The notes under the pieces: generated by a model
Told to the model about the DNA's origin: nothing
Database searches by the model: none
Seen by the model: only the letters and a program-made list of their open reading frames with translations
Origin: Methylobacterium sp. E-045
GTDB lineage: Bacteria > Pseudomonadota > Alphaproteobacteria > Rhizobiales > Beijerinckiaceae
Reading direction: 5' to 3'
Length of the DNA: 64,000 nt
Assembly: GCF_022829685.1 (NCBI RefSeq)
Contig: NZ_JAKSYE010000055.1
Span: 1 to 64,000, forward strand
Shown: positions 1 to 7,447 of the stretch, one piece after another
Numbering within the stretch: position 1 is the stretch's first letter
How the letters are laid out: each line of letters begins with the position of its first letter
Position numbers and translations under genes: made by a program

Positions 1-369
1 GCTCATGTCCTCGGACACGAAGAACTGGCATCCGGCCTGGAGCGCGGAGGCGATGGCGAGACTGTCCCACCACGAGAAGCGGTAGCGCTCCTCGATGACG
101 ATCGCCGCCCGGTGGGTCTGCGCGTCGAGGGGCGCCGTGCAGGCCGGATACAGGGCCGCGAGGTAGGATGCCGCCACGAAGGCCGATACGAGACGACGCT
201 TATGGACGAGGACGGCGTAGCACTCGTTCACGATCTGCGGGCTGATGACCATACGGCTCTGCCCGAAGGCCTGCTTCAGAAGCCGCACGCTCCGGGCCCG
301 CTTCGTCCCATCCTTCGGATCCATCGCGTAGATCAGCAGATTCGTGTCGACGAACAGCCGGCCGGTCAT
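1..369 (-). CDS. PIN-domain ribonuclease toxin (VapC-like), 3' end cut by window edge
   Basis: This is the toxin half of a type II toxin-antitoxin pair; PIN proteins of this kind are Mg-dependent RNases. The protein begins MTGRLFVDTNLLIYA, the usual PIN opening with its first acidic residue. Further acidic positions follow in VNECYAVL, in RFSWWDSLAIASAL and in FVSEDM just before the window edge, so the four-acid active site is visible. The start at 369 places it directly after and overlapping the antitoxin gene, the usual antitoxin-toxin order. About 123 codons are present and only the last few residues should be missing. Family is clear; the target RNA is not predictable. Confidence 0.85.
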   Translation of the reverse strand, partial: MTGRLFVDTNLLIYAMDPKDGTKRARSVRLLKQAFGQSRMVISPQIVNECYAVLVHKRRLVSAFVAASYLAALYPACTAPLDAQTHRAAIVIEERYRFSWWDSLAIASALQAGCQFFVSEDMS

Positions 370-586
370 AGAGATCCTCGCGGGACGGCAGGTTCTCGGT
401 CACGCCGGGCCATCCCGGACCGTCGAGGAAGACGTTGAGCGCCGCCAACCGGTCGGCGACGTCCGGCGCCCTGCGCTCGATGAGAGCGTGGCTGACGAAA
501 CGCGACAGGTTCTGACCGCGTCTGGCCGCCTCGACGCGAGCCCAGGCGAACAGGTCGTCGTCGAGGGTGATGGTGAGGTTCTTCAT
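200..586 (-). CDS. Ribbon-helix-helix antitoxin (VapB/CopG-like)
   Basis: The first ~45 residues (MKNLTITLDDDLFAWARVEA, then a second helix with SRFVSHAL) fit a ribbon-helix-helix DNA-binding domain as in CopG/VapB antitoxins. Such proteins bind and block the PIN toxin and repress their own operon. The ATG at 586 starts the conserved region. The conserved part ends near LPSREDLYDR, where the toxin ATG (369) lies, yet the frame stays open for about 56 more codons inside the toxin gene and stops at TAA 200-202. The protein would be 128 aa, longer than the usual ~75-90. The tail may be real or a by-product of the overlap. Confidence 0.7.
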   Translation of the reverse strand: MKNLTITLDDDLFAWARVEAARRGQNLSRFVSHALIERRAPDVADRLAALNVFLDGPGWPGVTENLPSREDLYDRPAVRRHESADLRDGSEGWDEAGPERAASEAGLRAEPYGHQPADRERVLRRPRP

Positions 587-633
587 GAGCGATCCTCGCG
601 ATGGCCGAGATATCGTGTCCCCGTGTTTTCGTG

Positions 634-1254
634 TCAATCACGGCCGGTGGCCGCGGCATTGACCTGCTTGACGTCGTCCCAGCCGCGGCCCGCCAGGGCG
701 AGGTGGACCTTGTTCTGGAAGCTCGCATCCTCGCCTGCCGCCAGCAGGGCGGCATGGTCCGCGACGGCGCGGCAGAGATCCTCCACCCAGGCCCGCTCGC
801 CCTTGCCGAAATCGTTCAGGACGTAGGCATGGACCAGGGCCTTGTCGCCCGGATGACCGATCCCGAGGCGCACGCGCCGGTAATCGTTGCCGCATTGGGC
901 CGTGATCGAGCGCAGACCGTTATGGCCGGCATTGCCGCCGCCGAGCTTCACCCGGAGCTTGGCCGGGGCGAGGTCGAGTTCGTCGTGCAGCACGATCACG
1001 TCGGAGAGCGCGATCTTGTAGAAGCGCTGCGCCTCCGAGACCGAGCGGCCGGACTCGTTCATGAAGGTCTGCGGCTTCAAGAGGACGACCCGTTCGGTGC
1101 CGAGGGTGGCCTCGGTCACCTCGCCCTGGAACTTGCGCCGCCACGGCCCGGCGCGGTGGACGCGTGCCATCTCGTCGAGGGCGAGAAAACCGATATTGTG
1201 GCGGTTGCCCGCGTAGCGGGCCCCTGGATTGCCGAGCCCGACGATCAGGCGCAT
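634..1254 (-). CDS. pth: Peptidyl-tRNA hydrolase
   Basis: Releases peptides from peptidyl-tRNA that has dropped off ribosomes, recycling the tRNA in the cytoplasm. The 206-aa product begins [20 protein letters not shown], with the family's GLGNPG motif and the catalytic His of RHNIGF near residue 20. The KPQTFMN motif, the HDELDL segment with the second catalytic acidic residue, and [10 protein letters not shown] follow in family order. Length is normal. It lies downstream of rplY on the same strand with a 125-bp gap, a pairing common in bacteria. Identification is secure. Confidence 0.96.
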   Translation of the reverse strand: MRLIVGLGNPGARYAGNRHNIGFLALDEMARVHRAGPWRRKFQGEVTEATLGTERVVLLKPQTFMNESGRSVSEAQRFYKIALSDVIVLHDELDLAPAKLRVKLGGGNAGHNGLRSITAQCGNDYRRVRLGIGHPGDKALVHAYVLNDFGKGERAWVEDLCRAVADHAALLAAGEDASFQNKVHLALAGRGWDDVKQVNAAATGRD

Positions 1255-1379
1255 GGCATCATCTCCAAGAAGGCTTCGTCACGAAGACGGACGAGCGGCG
1301 TCAAACGAAAAGATGCCCCGACCTCGCGGCCGGAGCACCTTTTGACAGGGACGGGACCGGGGCGCGAAGCCCCCGGGCC

Positions 1380-2075
1380 TCAATCCTCCTTCTTGTCGTC
1401 CTCGGCTTCGGCGGCCTCTTCGGCCTCAGCCTCGGCCTTCTCCTCGGCGGCTTCGTTCGACTGCGCCTCGGCGATCGCGGCCTCTTCGGCCTCGACCTCG
1501 GCGCCGAGCACGGTCGGCGGCACGATGTTGGCGACGACGGCCTCGGCCTCGCCGGTGAAGGTCGTGTTGGCCGGCAGCGTCACGGCTTCGATGTGGATCG
1601 AATCGCCGATCTGGAGACCGGTGAGATCGACCTCGACCGCATCGGGGATCGCGTCGGCGGGGACTTCGAGCGAGAGCGTGTGCAGGACGACGTTCAGGGT
1701 GCCGCCATTCTTCTTGATGCCGGGGGCCTCGTCCTCGTTGATGAAGTGCACGGGCACTTCGACGGTGAGGTTCTGGCCGGCGACGACACGCAGGAAATCG
1801 ACATGCAGCGGCACGCCGGTCACCGGATCGAGCTGGAAGTCGCGCGGGATCGCGCGGGTCTTGCGGCCACCGGCGTTGATCTCGAACAGGGTGGTCTTGA
1901 AACCACCGGCGTAGATCAGGGTGCGGGTGCGGACGAGGTCGATGGCGATCGATTGCGGAGCCTGGCCACCACCATAGATGACGGCGGGAACGTTGCCCTG
2001 GCGACGAACTTCCCGGGCGGCCCCCTTGCCGACCCGGTCGCGTGCCACGGCCTCAAGCGGCTTTACTGCGCTCAT
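1380..2075 (-). CDS. rplY: 50S ribosomal protein L25 / general stress protein Ctc
   Basis: 5S rRNA-binding large-subunit protein of the long Ctc type (L25 domain plus the beta-rich TL5 C-terminal domain). The product opens MSAVKPLEAVARDRVGKGAA, followed by RRQGNVPAVIYGGG, typical of L25. It ends in an acidic, Ala/Glu-rich tail (EEKAEAEAEEAAEAEDDKKED) of about 35 residues, common in alphaproteobacterial Ctc. The start at 2075 is chosen over a codon five residues upstream because AAGGAT sits just 5' of it. The gene precedes pth, and its leader contains a hairpin listed separately. Confidence 0.95.
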   Translation of the reverse strand: MSAVKPLEAVARDRVGKGAAREVRRQGNVPAVIYGGGQAPQSIAIDLVRTRTLIYAGGFKTTLFEINAGGRKTRAIPRDFQLDPVTGVPLHVDFLRVVAGQNLTVEVPVHFINEDEAPGIKKNGGTLNVVLHTLSLEVPADAIPDAVEVDLTGLQIGDSIHIEAVTLPANTTFTGEAEAVVANIVPPTVLGAEVEAEEAAIAEAQSNEAAEEKAEAEAEEAAEAEDDKKED

Positions 2076-2119
2076 GGCGTGATCCTTCAAAAAACAGAAA
2101 AATGCCGCGCAACGCCAAA

Positions 2120-2140
2120 GGCCGCCCGAAACGGACGGCC
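2120..2140 (-). promoter_or_regulatory. Hairpin in the rplY 5' leader
   Basis: A 9-bp stem (2120-2128 with 2132-2140) and 3-nt loop lies 45 nt upstream of the rplY start. On the minus-strand RNA the one non-Watson-Crick position is a G-U wobble, whereas on the plus strand it would be a C-A mismatch. This favours function in the rplY transcript. The stretch between hairpin and start is U-rich. A leader attenuator or autoregulatory element is possible but unproven. Confidence 0.35.
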
Positions 2141-2396
2141 CTCACCGATCCACGACGCGCCCGTGCCTCCAAGGGTGTCTGGCGAGCGCGTGAGGTGCAT
2201 ACCCGCAAGAGCCGGCGAGCGCAACAAGAGCCGCGGAGCGCAACAATCGCCGTGACGCGATGGGGAGAATGCCCGGCATCTCGCGCATGCGGCGTTCATC
2301 ATCCGGACGGTCGACTCCCGGCTCATGCGGACGGGCGAAGACTTCGTTCATTCGTCCCGGACGAGGATCGCACCCCGTGTGGCGAGGGATCCATCG

Positions 2397-2936
2397 ATGG
2401 CGCATCCGGTCCTCTGGGCGTTGGGAACCACGTCTTTTGTGGCGAGCGTCAGCCTGGCCCTGGTGACGCAGTTCGAGAATGCCTCCCGCCCTCGTGACCG
2501 CGGCGCCGCGGTCCTCAACCTCGACCAGGCGGGCCTCGGCGGGACGAACCCGACCCGCTTCGCGCCCAACTCCGTCACCCTGGCGGCCGATTCCCTCGGG
2601 CATTTCTCCACCGAGGTCGACGTGGCGGGGCGCAGCCTGCGCATGCTGGTGGATACCGGGGCGAGCATCTGCGCGTTCAGCTACGAGGACGCGCAGCGCC
2701 TGGGGCTCCATGTCTACGAGCGCGATTTCAACCGCCGCATCGACACCGCCAACGGTGCCGTCTCTGCCGCCACCATTCGGGTCCCGGTGATGCGGATCGG
2801 GACGATCGGCGTCCGCGACGTCGAGGCGGTCGTTCTGCCGAAGGGGCGTCTCGGCAAGAGCCTCCTCGGCATGTCGTTCCTGAGGCGTCTCAACGACTTC
2901 AAGATGTCCGACGGCCGCTTGACGTTGCGCGGCTGA
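2397..2936 (+). CDS. Retropepsin-like aspartic protease, clan AA, exported or membrane-anchored
   Basis: The 179-aa product has one hydrophobic N-terminal segment (residues ~4-22), suggesting a signal anchor, then a linker. A single aspartic protease domain follows with the catalytic motif LVDTGASICAFS at about residues 85-95. The flap-like region and the second motif (VEAVVLPKGRLGKSLLGMSFL) match the TIGR02281 family of bacterial retropepsin-like proteases, which are thought to act as homodimers in the periplasm. The start at 2397 is chosen because GAGGG lies 9-13 nt upstream and because it puts the hydrophobic segment near the N-terminus. Substrate unknown. Confidence 0.85.
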   Translation: MAHPVLWALGTTSFVASVSLALVTQFENASRPRDRGAAVLNLDQAGLGGTNPTRFAPNSVTLAADSLGHFSTEVDVAGRSLRMLVDTGASICAFSYEDAQRLGLHVYERDFNRRIDTANGAVSAATIRVPVMRIGTIGVRDVEAVVLPKGRLGKSLLGMSFLRRLNDFKMSDGRLTLRG

Positions 2937-2958
2937 CGCGGCCCGATTCTGCGCCGGC

Positions 2959-3459
2959 CTACTTCTGGCCGCCTGCCCCGGTGGCGAGGTTGCGGCGGGT
3001 ATCGGCCTGTCCGCTGACGTCTCCGAAATACTTCGTCGCGTCGCCGAGTTGCATCGACGGCATGCAGTTCGGCGTGCACGAGTAGGATTCGCGGTCGAGT
3101 CCCCGCTGGACCGTGACGATCGATCCCTGCGCGGCCTGCACGCTGATGGTCGATTCGGCGAGCATCGTGCCGGACGCGTCGAGGGCGATGAGGTTGGTGG
3201 AGCCGAAGCTCTTGCCGGTGAGGATGACGATCCCGCTCTTCTGGAGCGCCACGTCCGCCACGAGGGGGTTGCCGACGATGACCGTCTGTGTCCGCTCCGG
3301 CAGGCGGATGACCTTGGCGTTGTCGACGTTCACCGCCACGATGGCCGGTGCCGTCTCCGCGAGGGACGGGGCCGCACCGAAGGCGAGGCAGAGAGCGATC
3401 CCGGTCGCCCTGGCGCATCCCTTCAAGGGCGAGGGTCTCGGCATTGACCGGTGGCCCAT
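2959..3459 (-). CDS. Standalone secretin N-terminal-domain protein (pilus formation domain)
   Basis: The 166-aa product has a signal peptide (hydrophobic to about AAPSLAE, residue 35). A domain follows resembling the N-terminal region of the CpaC/RcpA secretin: VNVDNAKVIRLPERTQTVIV, VGNPLVADVAL, GKSFGSTNLIALDASG. The same pattern appears near the start of the CpaC encoded in this locus (residues ~45-110). The secretin barrel domain is absent. Four residues near the C-terminus (SCTPNC) could form a disulfide. It is divergent from the Flp pilin, so a periplasmic role in pilus assembly is likely but inferred. An in-frame ATG at 3444 is an alternative start. Confidence 0.8.
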   Translation of the reverse strand: MGHRSMPRPSPLKGCARATGIALCLAFGAAPSLAETAPAIVAVNVDNAKVIRLPERTQTVIVGNPLVADVALQKSGIVILTGKSFGSTNLIALDASGTMLAESTISVQAAQGSIVTVQRGLDRESYSCTPNCMPSMQLGDATKYFGDVSGQADTRRNLATGAGGQK

Positions 3460-3902
3460 GGCTCGGGTGCTCTCGGTTGCGACGGTCGGGTTTCGAGACG
3501 ATCGCGCGCGCCGGAACGGCCGGCGACCTTTGTCGTCACGAAAGTCCTAACGACGTGTTGGTAAACGAACATGTAACGTCGATCCTTCGTCGGCGGCCGT
3601 CGTTCGAGCTTGGCGGACGCCGGCTTTTCGTGTTTCGAGCGCTCACCGCGCGAGCGAAGGTTGCAATCCGTAATATTTCCCCGATTTCTCACGGTATTTC
3701 TGTCCGACAACTACTAACAAATGTCCGTTTACCATTTAATGTTTTTTTACCACATGGCAAACGAGAGGCATACGATCCCATTTTCAGACTCCGCTTAACG
3801 CAATTTCAAGATGAAGCGGGCCAACGTCATCCTCAGTCGCCGGTCGAAATATACCGCTCCTCGACGGCAACTCCGCAAGACGAACCCTCAAGGAATACGA
3901 TC
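3460..3902. promoter_or_regulatory. AT-rich divergent intergenic region upstream of the Flp pilin gene
   Basis: This 443-bp gap holds no credible gene. From about 3660 to 3810 it is far richer in A+T than anything nearby. It contains three copies of the heptamer TTTACCA or its complement (3559-3565 inverted; 3728-3734 and 3746-3752 direct). A sequence at 3755-3770 has GG and GC dinucleotides separated by exactly 10 nt within a TGGCA context, resembling a sigma-54 -24/-12 promoter; the -12 half is a weak match. The region probably carries the pilin promoter and regulator sites. Confidence 0.45.
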
Positions 3903-4073
3903 ATGTCGAACCTCTTCAAGCGTTTTGCCGCCGACGAGTCGGGTGCAACGGCGATCGAATACGGTCTCATCGCGTCGCTCATCGCCGTCGCCATCATCAC
4001 GGTCCTGACCACCCTCGGCGGCAATCTGACCAATACCCTCAGCAAGGTTGCGACCAACCTCAAGGCAAGCTGA
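3903..4073 (+). CDS. Flp-family type IVb pilin
   Basis: Major subunit of Flp/Tad pili. The 56-aa prepilin has a short charged leader ending in DESGATAIEYGLI. The prepilin peptidase should cut after Gly14, leaving Ala as residue +1, Glu at +5 and Tyr at +6, the hallmark of Flp pilins. A ~20-residue hydrophobic helix follows. The start at 3903 is preceded by AAGGA at good spacing. It heads the pilus locus, with the processing peptidase cpaA 276 bp downstream, and is followed by a strong hairpin. It is too short for many gene finders but unmistakable. Confidence 0.95.
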   Translation: MSNLFKRFAADESGATAIEYGLIASLIAVAIITVLTTLGGNLTNTLSKVATNLKAS

Positions 4074-4082
4074 CGAGGTGGT

Positions 4083-4116
4083 CTGAAACGGGTCGAGTTC
4101 CGGCCGATCGTTTCAG
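4083..4116 (+). terminator. Hairpin downstream of the pilin gene
   Basis: A perfect 8-bp inverted repeat (CTGAAACG at 4083-4090 and its complement at 4109-4116) with a partly pairing interior begins 10 nt after the pilin stop. No U-run follows. It may be a 3' stabilising or attenuating element that lets pilin mRNA exceed mRNA of the assembly genes downstream. Confidence 0.5.
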
Positions 4117-4349
4117 GCTTGTGCACATGTTTCGCTCACGCGGGCATCGCGTGGATCGAACACCTCGCCGGACGATCCGACCCGATCGTCCGGCAGAGCA
4201 CGTTGCCTGTGTCCCGCTTCCTGCGGACGGTGACGACGCGGTCCGACGGGTTCCCGACACCGCCTCTGTCGATGCGACCGAGCCCCCTGCGGCGAGGGTG
4301 TTTCACCGGCTGACCATCTGAATTCCGACCCCAGACCGAGACGGACCCG

Positions 4350-4856
4350 ATGGCGAGTGTCACGCTCCTGATCGTCTTCCCGTTCCTGATGGCCTATGCG
4401 GCCGCTCGGGACCTGCTGACGATGACGATCCCCAACGCGGTGTCCCTGCTGCTGCTGCTCGGCTTCGCGATCTTCGCCGGTGCCACCGGCATCTGGGGCT
4501 GGGATCTCGTGGGCCATCTCGGAGCGGGAGCGGCGACCCTGGTCGTGACGTTCGGCCTCTTCGCCTTTCGCATCATCGGCGGAGGCGATGCCAAGCTCGC
4601 CGCCGCCACCGCCGTGTGGATCGGGTTCGACCGATTGGGCGAGTACCTGGTCGTCGCGTCGCTCGCCGGCGGCGCACTCACATTGGTGATCCTCGTCGCG
4701 CGGGCGCATCCCCTGCCGCGATGTCTCGGCCGCCTCCCCTTCGCCCTGCACCTTCATGACGCCAAGACCGGCGTACCCTATGGGATCGCCCTCTCCCTCG
4801 GAGCGCTGATCGTGATCCCGGAGACGATGATCTGGGCAAGGATGATGGCATCGTGA
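4350..4856 (+). CDS. cpaA: Prepilin peptidase CpaA (A24 family)
   Basis: Inner-membrane aspartyl protease that cleaves the Flp prepilin leader. The 168-aa protein is almost wholly hydrophobic with about five or six membrane helices. It carries both catalytic aspartates: Asp21 in AAARDLLTMTIPN and Asp80 in the GGGD motif (residues 77-80). It is the short TadV/CpaA type without the N-terminal methylase domain of PilD. It follows the pilin gene and precedes cpaB, the standard order in this class. Confidence 0.93.
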   Translation: MASVTLLIVFPFLMAYAAARDLLTMTIPNAVSLLLLLGFAIFAGATGIWGWDLVGHLGAGAATLVVTFGLFAFRIIGGGDAKLAAATAVWIGFDRLGEYLVVASLAGGALTLVILVARAHPLPRCLGRLPFALHLHDAKTGVPYGIALSLGALIVIPETMIWARMMAS

Positions 4857-4972
4857 AGTCGGATGCACGCAACGGATGAACTTCCCGACGCGTGTCCGTA
4901 GCTTGCCGCACACGGTACTTGATCCGACTGACCTATCGTGGGTCGGACATCATTTGCATGCGTTAGTTTTCG

Positions 4973-4987
4973 TTAACCGTAATTTGA
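4973..4987 (+). promoter_or_regulatory. Near-consensus CtrA box upstream of cpaB
   Basis: TTAA followed by seven bases and TTGA, one mismatch from the CtrA consensus TTAA-N7-TTAA. It lies 64-78 nt upstream of the cpaB start inside a 194-bp gap that is less GC-rich than the flanking genes. Pilus genes are CtrA targets in Caulobacter (known); binding here is inference. Confidence 0.4.
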
Positions 4988-5050
4988 GGAATCCCGGCGA
5001 AGCCTAGACGGCGACGGCAGCAGGCCGTTCTGTCAGGTTCGAACACGGCG

Positions 5051-5857
5051 ATGAAACCAGCCCGCCTTGCCGTCATCGCCATCGCGCTCTCAGCCGGTGC
5101 GGGCGCCGCATTCCTGATGAGCGGCGGAGATGCGCCGCCTCCGGTCCAGACCGTGGTCGAGGTCCCTCCTCCTCCCCCGCTGCCGGTGACGGATGTGCTG
5201 GTGGCCGCCGCCGACCTGCCGATGGGACAGAACATCCAGGCGGCCGACCTGCGCTGGCAGCCCTGGCCCGACCAGGCCATCACCGTCGGCTACATGACGC
5301 GCACGGCCTCGCCCAACGCCATGGACACCATCATCGGCTCGATCACCCGCAGCGCCTTCCTGGCGGGCGAGCCGATCCGCCCGCAGAAACTTGCCCGGTC
5401 CGACGGCGGCTTCATGGCGGCGATCCTGCCCTCCGGCATGCGCGCCGTCGCCATCGTCACCGATACGCGGGGGTCGAGTTCGGCCGGCGGATTCATCCTC
5501 CCCAACGACCACGTGGACGTCATCCGCACCTATCGCGACGAGGAATCGAGCCGCACCGGGGGTGGCGAGGTCCAGATTTCGGAGACCCTGCTCACCGATA
5601 TCCGCGTGCTCGCCGTCGGCCAGATCGTTCAGGAGCGGAACGGGACCAACGTCGTCACCGGCGAGACCGCCACCCTCGCGCTGACACCCGCCCAGGCCGA
5701 AACCGTCACCCTGGCCCAGAAGGTGGGGCAGCTCTCCCTCTCCCTGCGCAGCCTCATGGATGCCGGCCGGACCGTGGATGCTCCGACGGAGACTCAGCAG
5801 GACACCGCCCTGACGGTCGTCCGCTTCGGTGTCGCCAAACAACAGCCGCGTCGCTGA
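5051..5857 (+). CDS. cpaB: Flp pilus assembly protein CpaB (RcpC)
   Basis: Periplasmic protein of the Tad secretion apparatus, thought to act with the outer-membrane secretin. The 268-aa protein has an N-terminal membrane anchor (residues ~5-22) and a proline-rich linker (PPPPPLP). A SAF-type domain begins VLVAAADLPMGQNIQAADLR, and the RcpC/CpaB domain has GMRAVAIVTD and GFILPNDHVDVI. A C-terminal beta-rich part includes ALTPAQAETVTLAQ, a typical CpaB motif. First gene of the cpaBCDEF-tadBC block, with a candidate CtrA box upstream. Length and order are normal. Confidence 0.95.
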   Translation: MKPARLAVIAIALSAGAGAAFLMSGGDAPPPVQTVVEVPPPPPLPVTDVLVAAADLPMGQNIQAADLRWQPWPDQAITVGYMTRTASPNAMDTIIGSITRSAFLAGEPIRPQKLARSDGGFMAAILPSGMRAVAIVTDTRGSSSAGGFILPNDHVDVIRTYRDEESSRTGGGEVQISETLLTDIRVLAVGQIVQERNGTNVVTGETATLALTPAQAETVTLAQKVGQLSLSLRSLMDAGRTVDAPTETQQDTALTVVRFGVAKQQPRR

Positions 5858-5891
5858 GATGCCGAACCGCGCGATCATGAAAGATTTTCCG

Positions 5892-7373
5892 ATGACCACG
5901 AGACACCGGGTCCGCGTGGGCAGCCTGTCCGTGTTCGCGGCCCTTGCCGGTCTGGTTCTCGCCGCCGCCTCCGCCGGGGCGGCGCCGCGGGACGGTTTCA
6001 CCGCCGCCCCGATCGTCGATGTGGGCGGCAACGAATCCGGCACCTCGCGCCGCATCGAGCTGACGACGGGGCGCTCCCTCGTCATCGACCTGCCGCGCGA
6101 CGCCAAGGAGGTCTTCGTCGCCAATCCGAAGGTGGCCAACGCCGTCGTGCGCTCGACCCGCAAAGTCTTCGTCATCGGCATGGAGGACGGCGCGACCTCG
6201 ATCTTCATCATGGACGCCGAAGGCCGCCAGATCACCGCCCTCGACGTGACGGTCGCGCGGGACCTCAAGCTCGGGACCCTGCGGCAGATCCTGCTCCAGA
6301 GCATCGCGGGGGGGCGCTTCGACATCCGGACCGCCGGCGACTCGCTGATCCTGTCGGGCTCCGTCGGCTCGGCGGCCGAGGCGGCCCAGGCCATGGACAT
6401 CGCCACCGCCTTCGTGGGCCAAGCCGGCGGTGCCGCCGGCGGCGGAACGGTCGCCAGGGGCGCCGTCATCAACAACCTCACCATCCGGGGCAAGGATCAG
6501 GTGATGCTCCGCGTCACCGTGGTCGAAGTGGCCCGGACCGTGCTGAAGCAGTTCGGCGTCAATCTCAGCGGCAACTGGTCCGGCCTCAACCTCGCGAACG
6601 TCGCGCCCTTCGGGCTCAATGGCGGCCAGTTCCCGAACGGGAACGAGATCAAGGCGACGATCAACGGCGGCGGCGGGGCGAGTGTCTCGGCCACCCTGCG
6701 GGCCTTCGAGCAGGCGGGCGTCTCACGCATTCTCGCCGAGCCGACGCTCACCGCGATCTCGGGGGAATCCGCGAAATTCACCGCCGGCGGGGAAATTCCC
6801 GTTCCCGCCTCGCAGAACTGCACGGGCGGCGTCTGCTCCATCGGCATCGCGTTCAAGACCTATGGCGTGACCCTGAACTTCACCCCCGTGGTGATGGCGG
6901 AGAACCGCATCTCCGTGCGTGTCGCCACGGAAGTCTCCGAGATCGACCAGACCAACTCCTTCACCTTCACTCAGGGCGATTCCGCCGTCGCCGTGCCCGG
7001 CTTCACCCTGCGGAAGACCGAGACCACCGTGGAACTCGCTTCCGGCGGGACCATGATGACCGCCGGCCTGATCCAGCAGCGCAACAAGGCCGCCGTCAGC
7101 GGACTGCCCGGCCTCGTGAACCTGCCCATCCTCGGTGCCCTGTTCCGTTCGCGCGACTACCAGCGCCAGGAGACCGAGCTCATGATCATGGTCACGCCCT
7201 ACATCGCCAAGGCGATGGAGGCGAAGCAGGTCGTGCGGCCGGATGACGGCTTCATCGATGCCCAGGACGGTCAGGGCATCCTGCTCGGACGCCTCAACCG
7301 GGTCTACGGCGCGGGCGGCGCCGCGCCGCTGGGCGCCGGTTACCGGGGCCGCGTCGGCTTCATCACGGACTGA
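5892..7373 (+). CDS. cpaC: Flp pilus outer-membrane secretin CpaC (RcpA)
   Basis: Forms the outer-membrane channel through which the Flp pilus emerges. From the chosen start the protein has ~493 aa: a signal peptide, the pilus N-terminal domain (TGRSLVIDLPRDAKEVFVAN), a BON-like region (RFDIRTAGDSLILSG), and the secretin domain. The last contains VEVARTVLKQFGVN, SRILAEPTLTAISGESAKF and the terminal GLPGLVNLPILGALFRS motif. The start at 5892 gives a compact signal peptide (MTTRHRVRVGS); in-frame ATGs at 5859 and 5877 are alternatives. It follows cpaB almost directly. Confidence 0.93.
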   Translation: MTTRHRVRVGSLSVFAALAGLVLAAASAGAAPRDGFTAAPIVDVGGNESGTSRRIELTTGRSLVIDLPRDAKEVFVANPKVANAVVRSTRKVFVIGMEDGATSIFIMDAEGRQITALDVTVARDLKLGTLRQILLQSIAGGRFDIRTAGDSLILSGSVGSAAEAAQAMDIATAFVGQAGGAAGGGTVARGAVINNLTIRGKDQVMLRVTVVEVARTVLKQFGVNLSGNWSGLNLANVAPFGLNGGQFPNGNEIKATINGGGGASVSATLRAFEQAGVSRILAEPTLTAISGESAKFTAGGEIPVPASQNCTGGVCSIGIAFKTYGVTLNFTPVVMAENRISVRVATEVSEIDQTNSFTFTQGDSAVAVPGFTLRKTETTVELASGGTMMTAGLIQQRNKAAVSGLPGLVNLPILGALFRSRDYQRQETELMIMVTPYIAKAMEAKQVVRPDDGFIDAQDGQGILLGRLNRVYGAGGAAPLGAGYRGRVGFITD

Positions 7374-7447
7374 CGCGACGATCCGAGACCGCGACACGAC
7401 GACCTCCCGGGACGAAGCGGCCCAGGCACCATCAGGACCCGACCCCC

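Noticed and set aside
601..1914. Open frame of 437 codons on the plus strand
   Set aside because: Lies antisense to pth and rplY, both secure.
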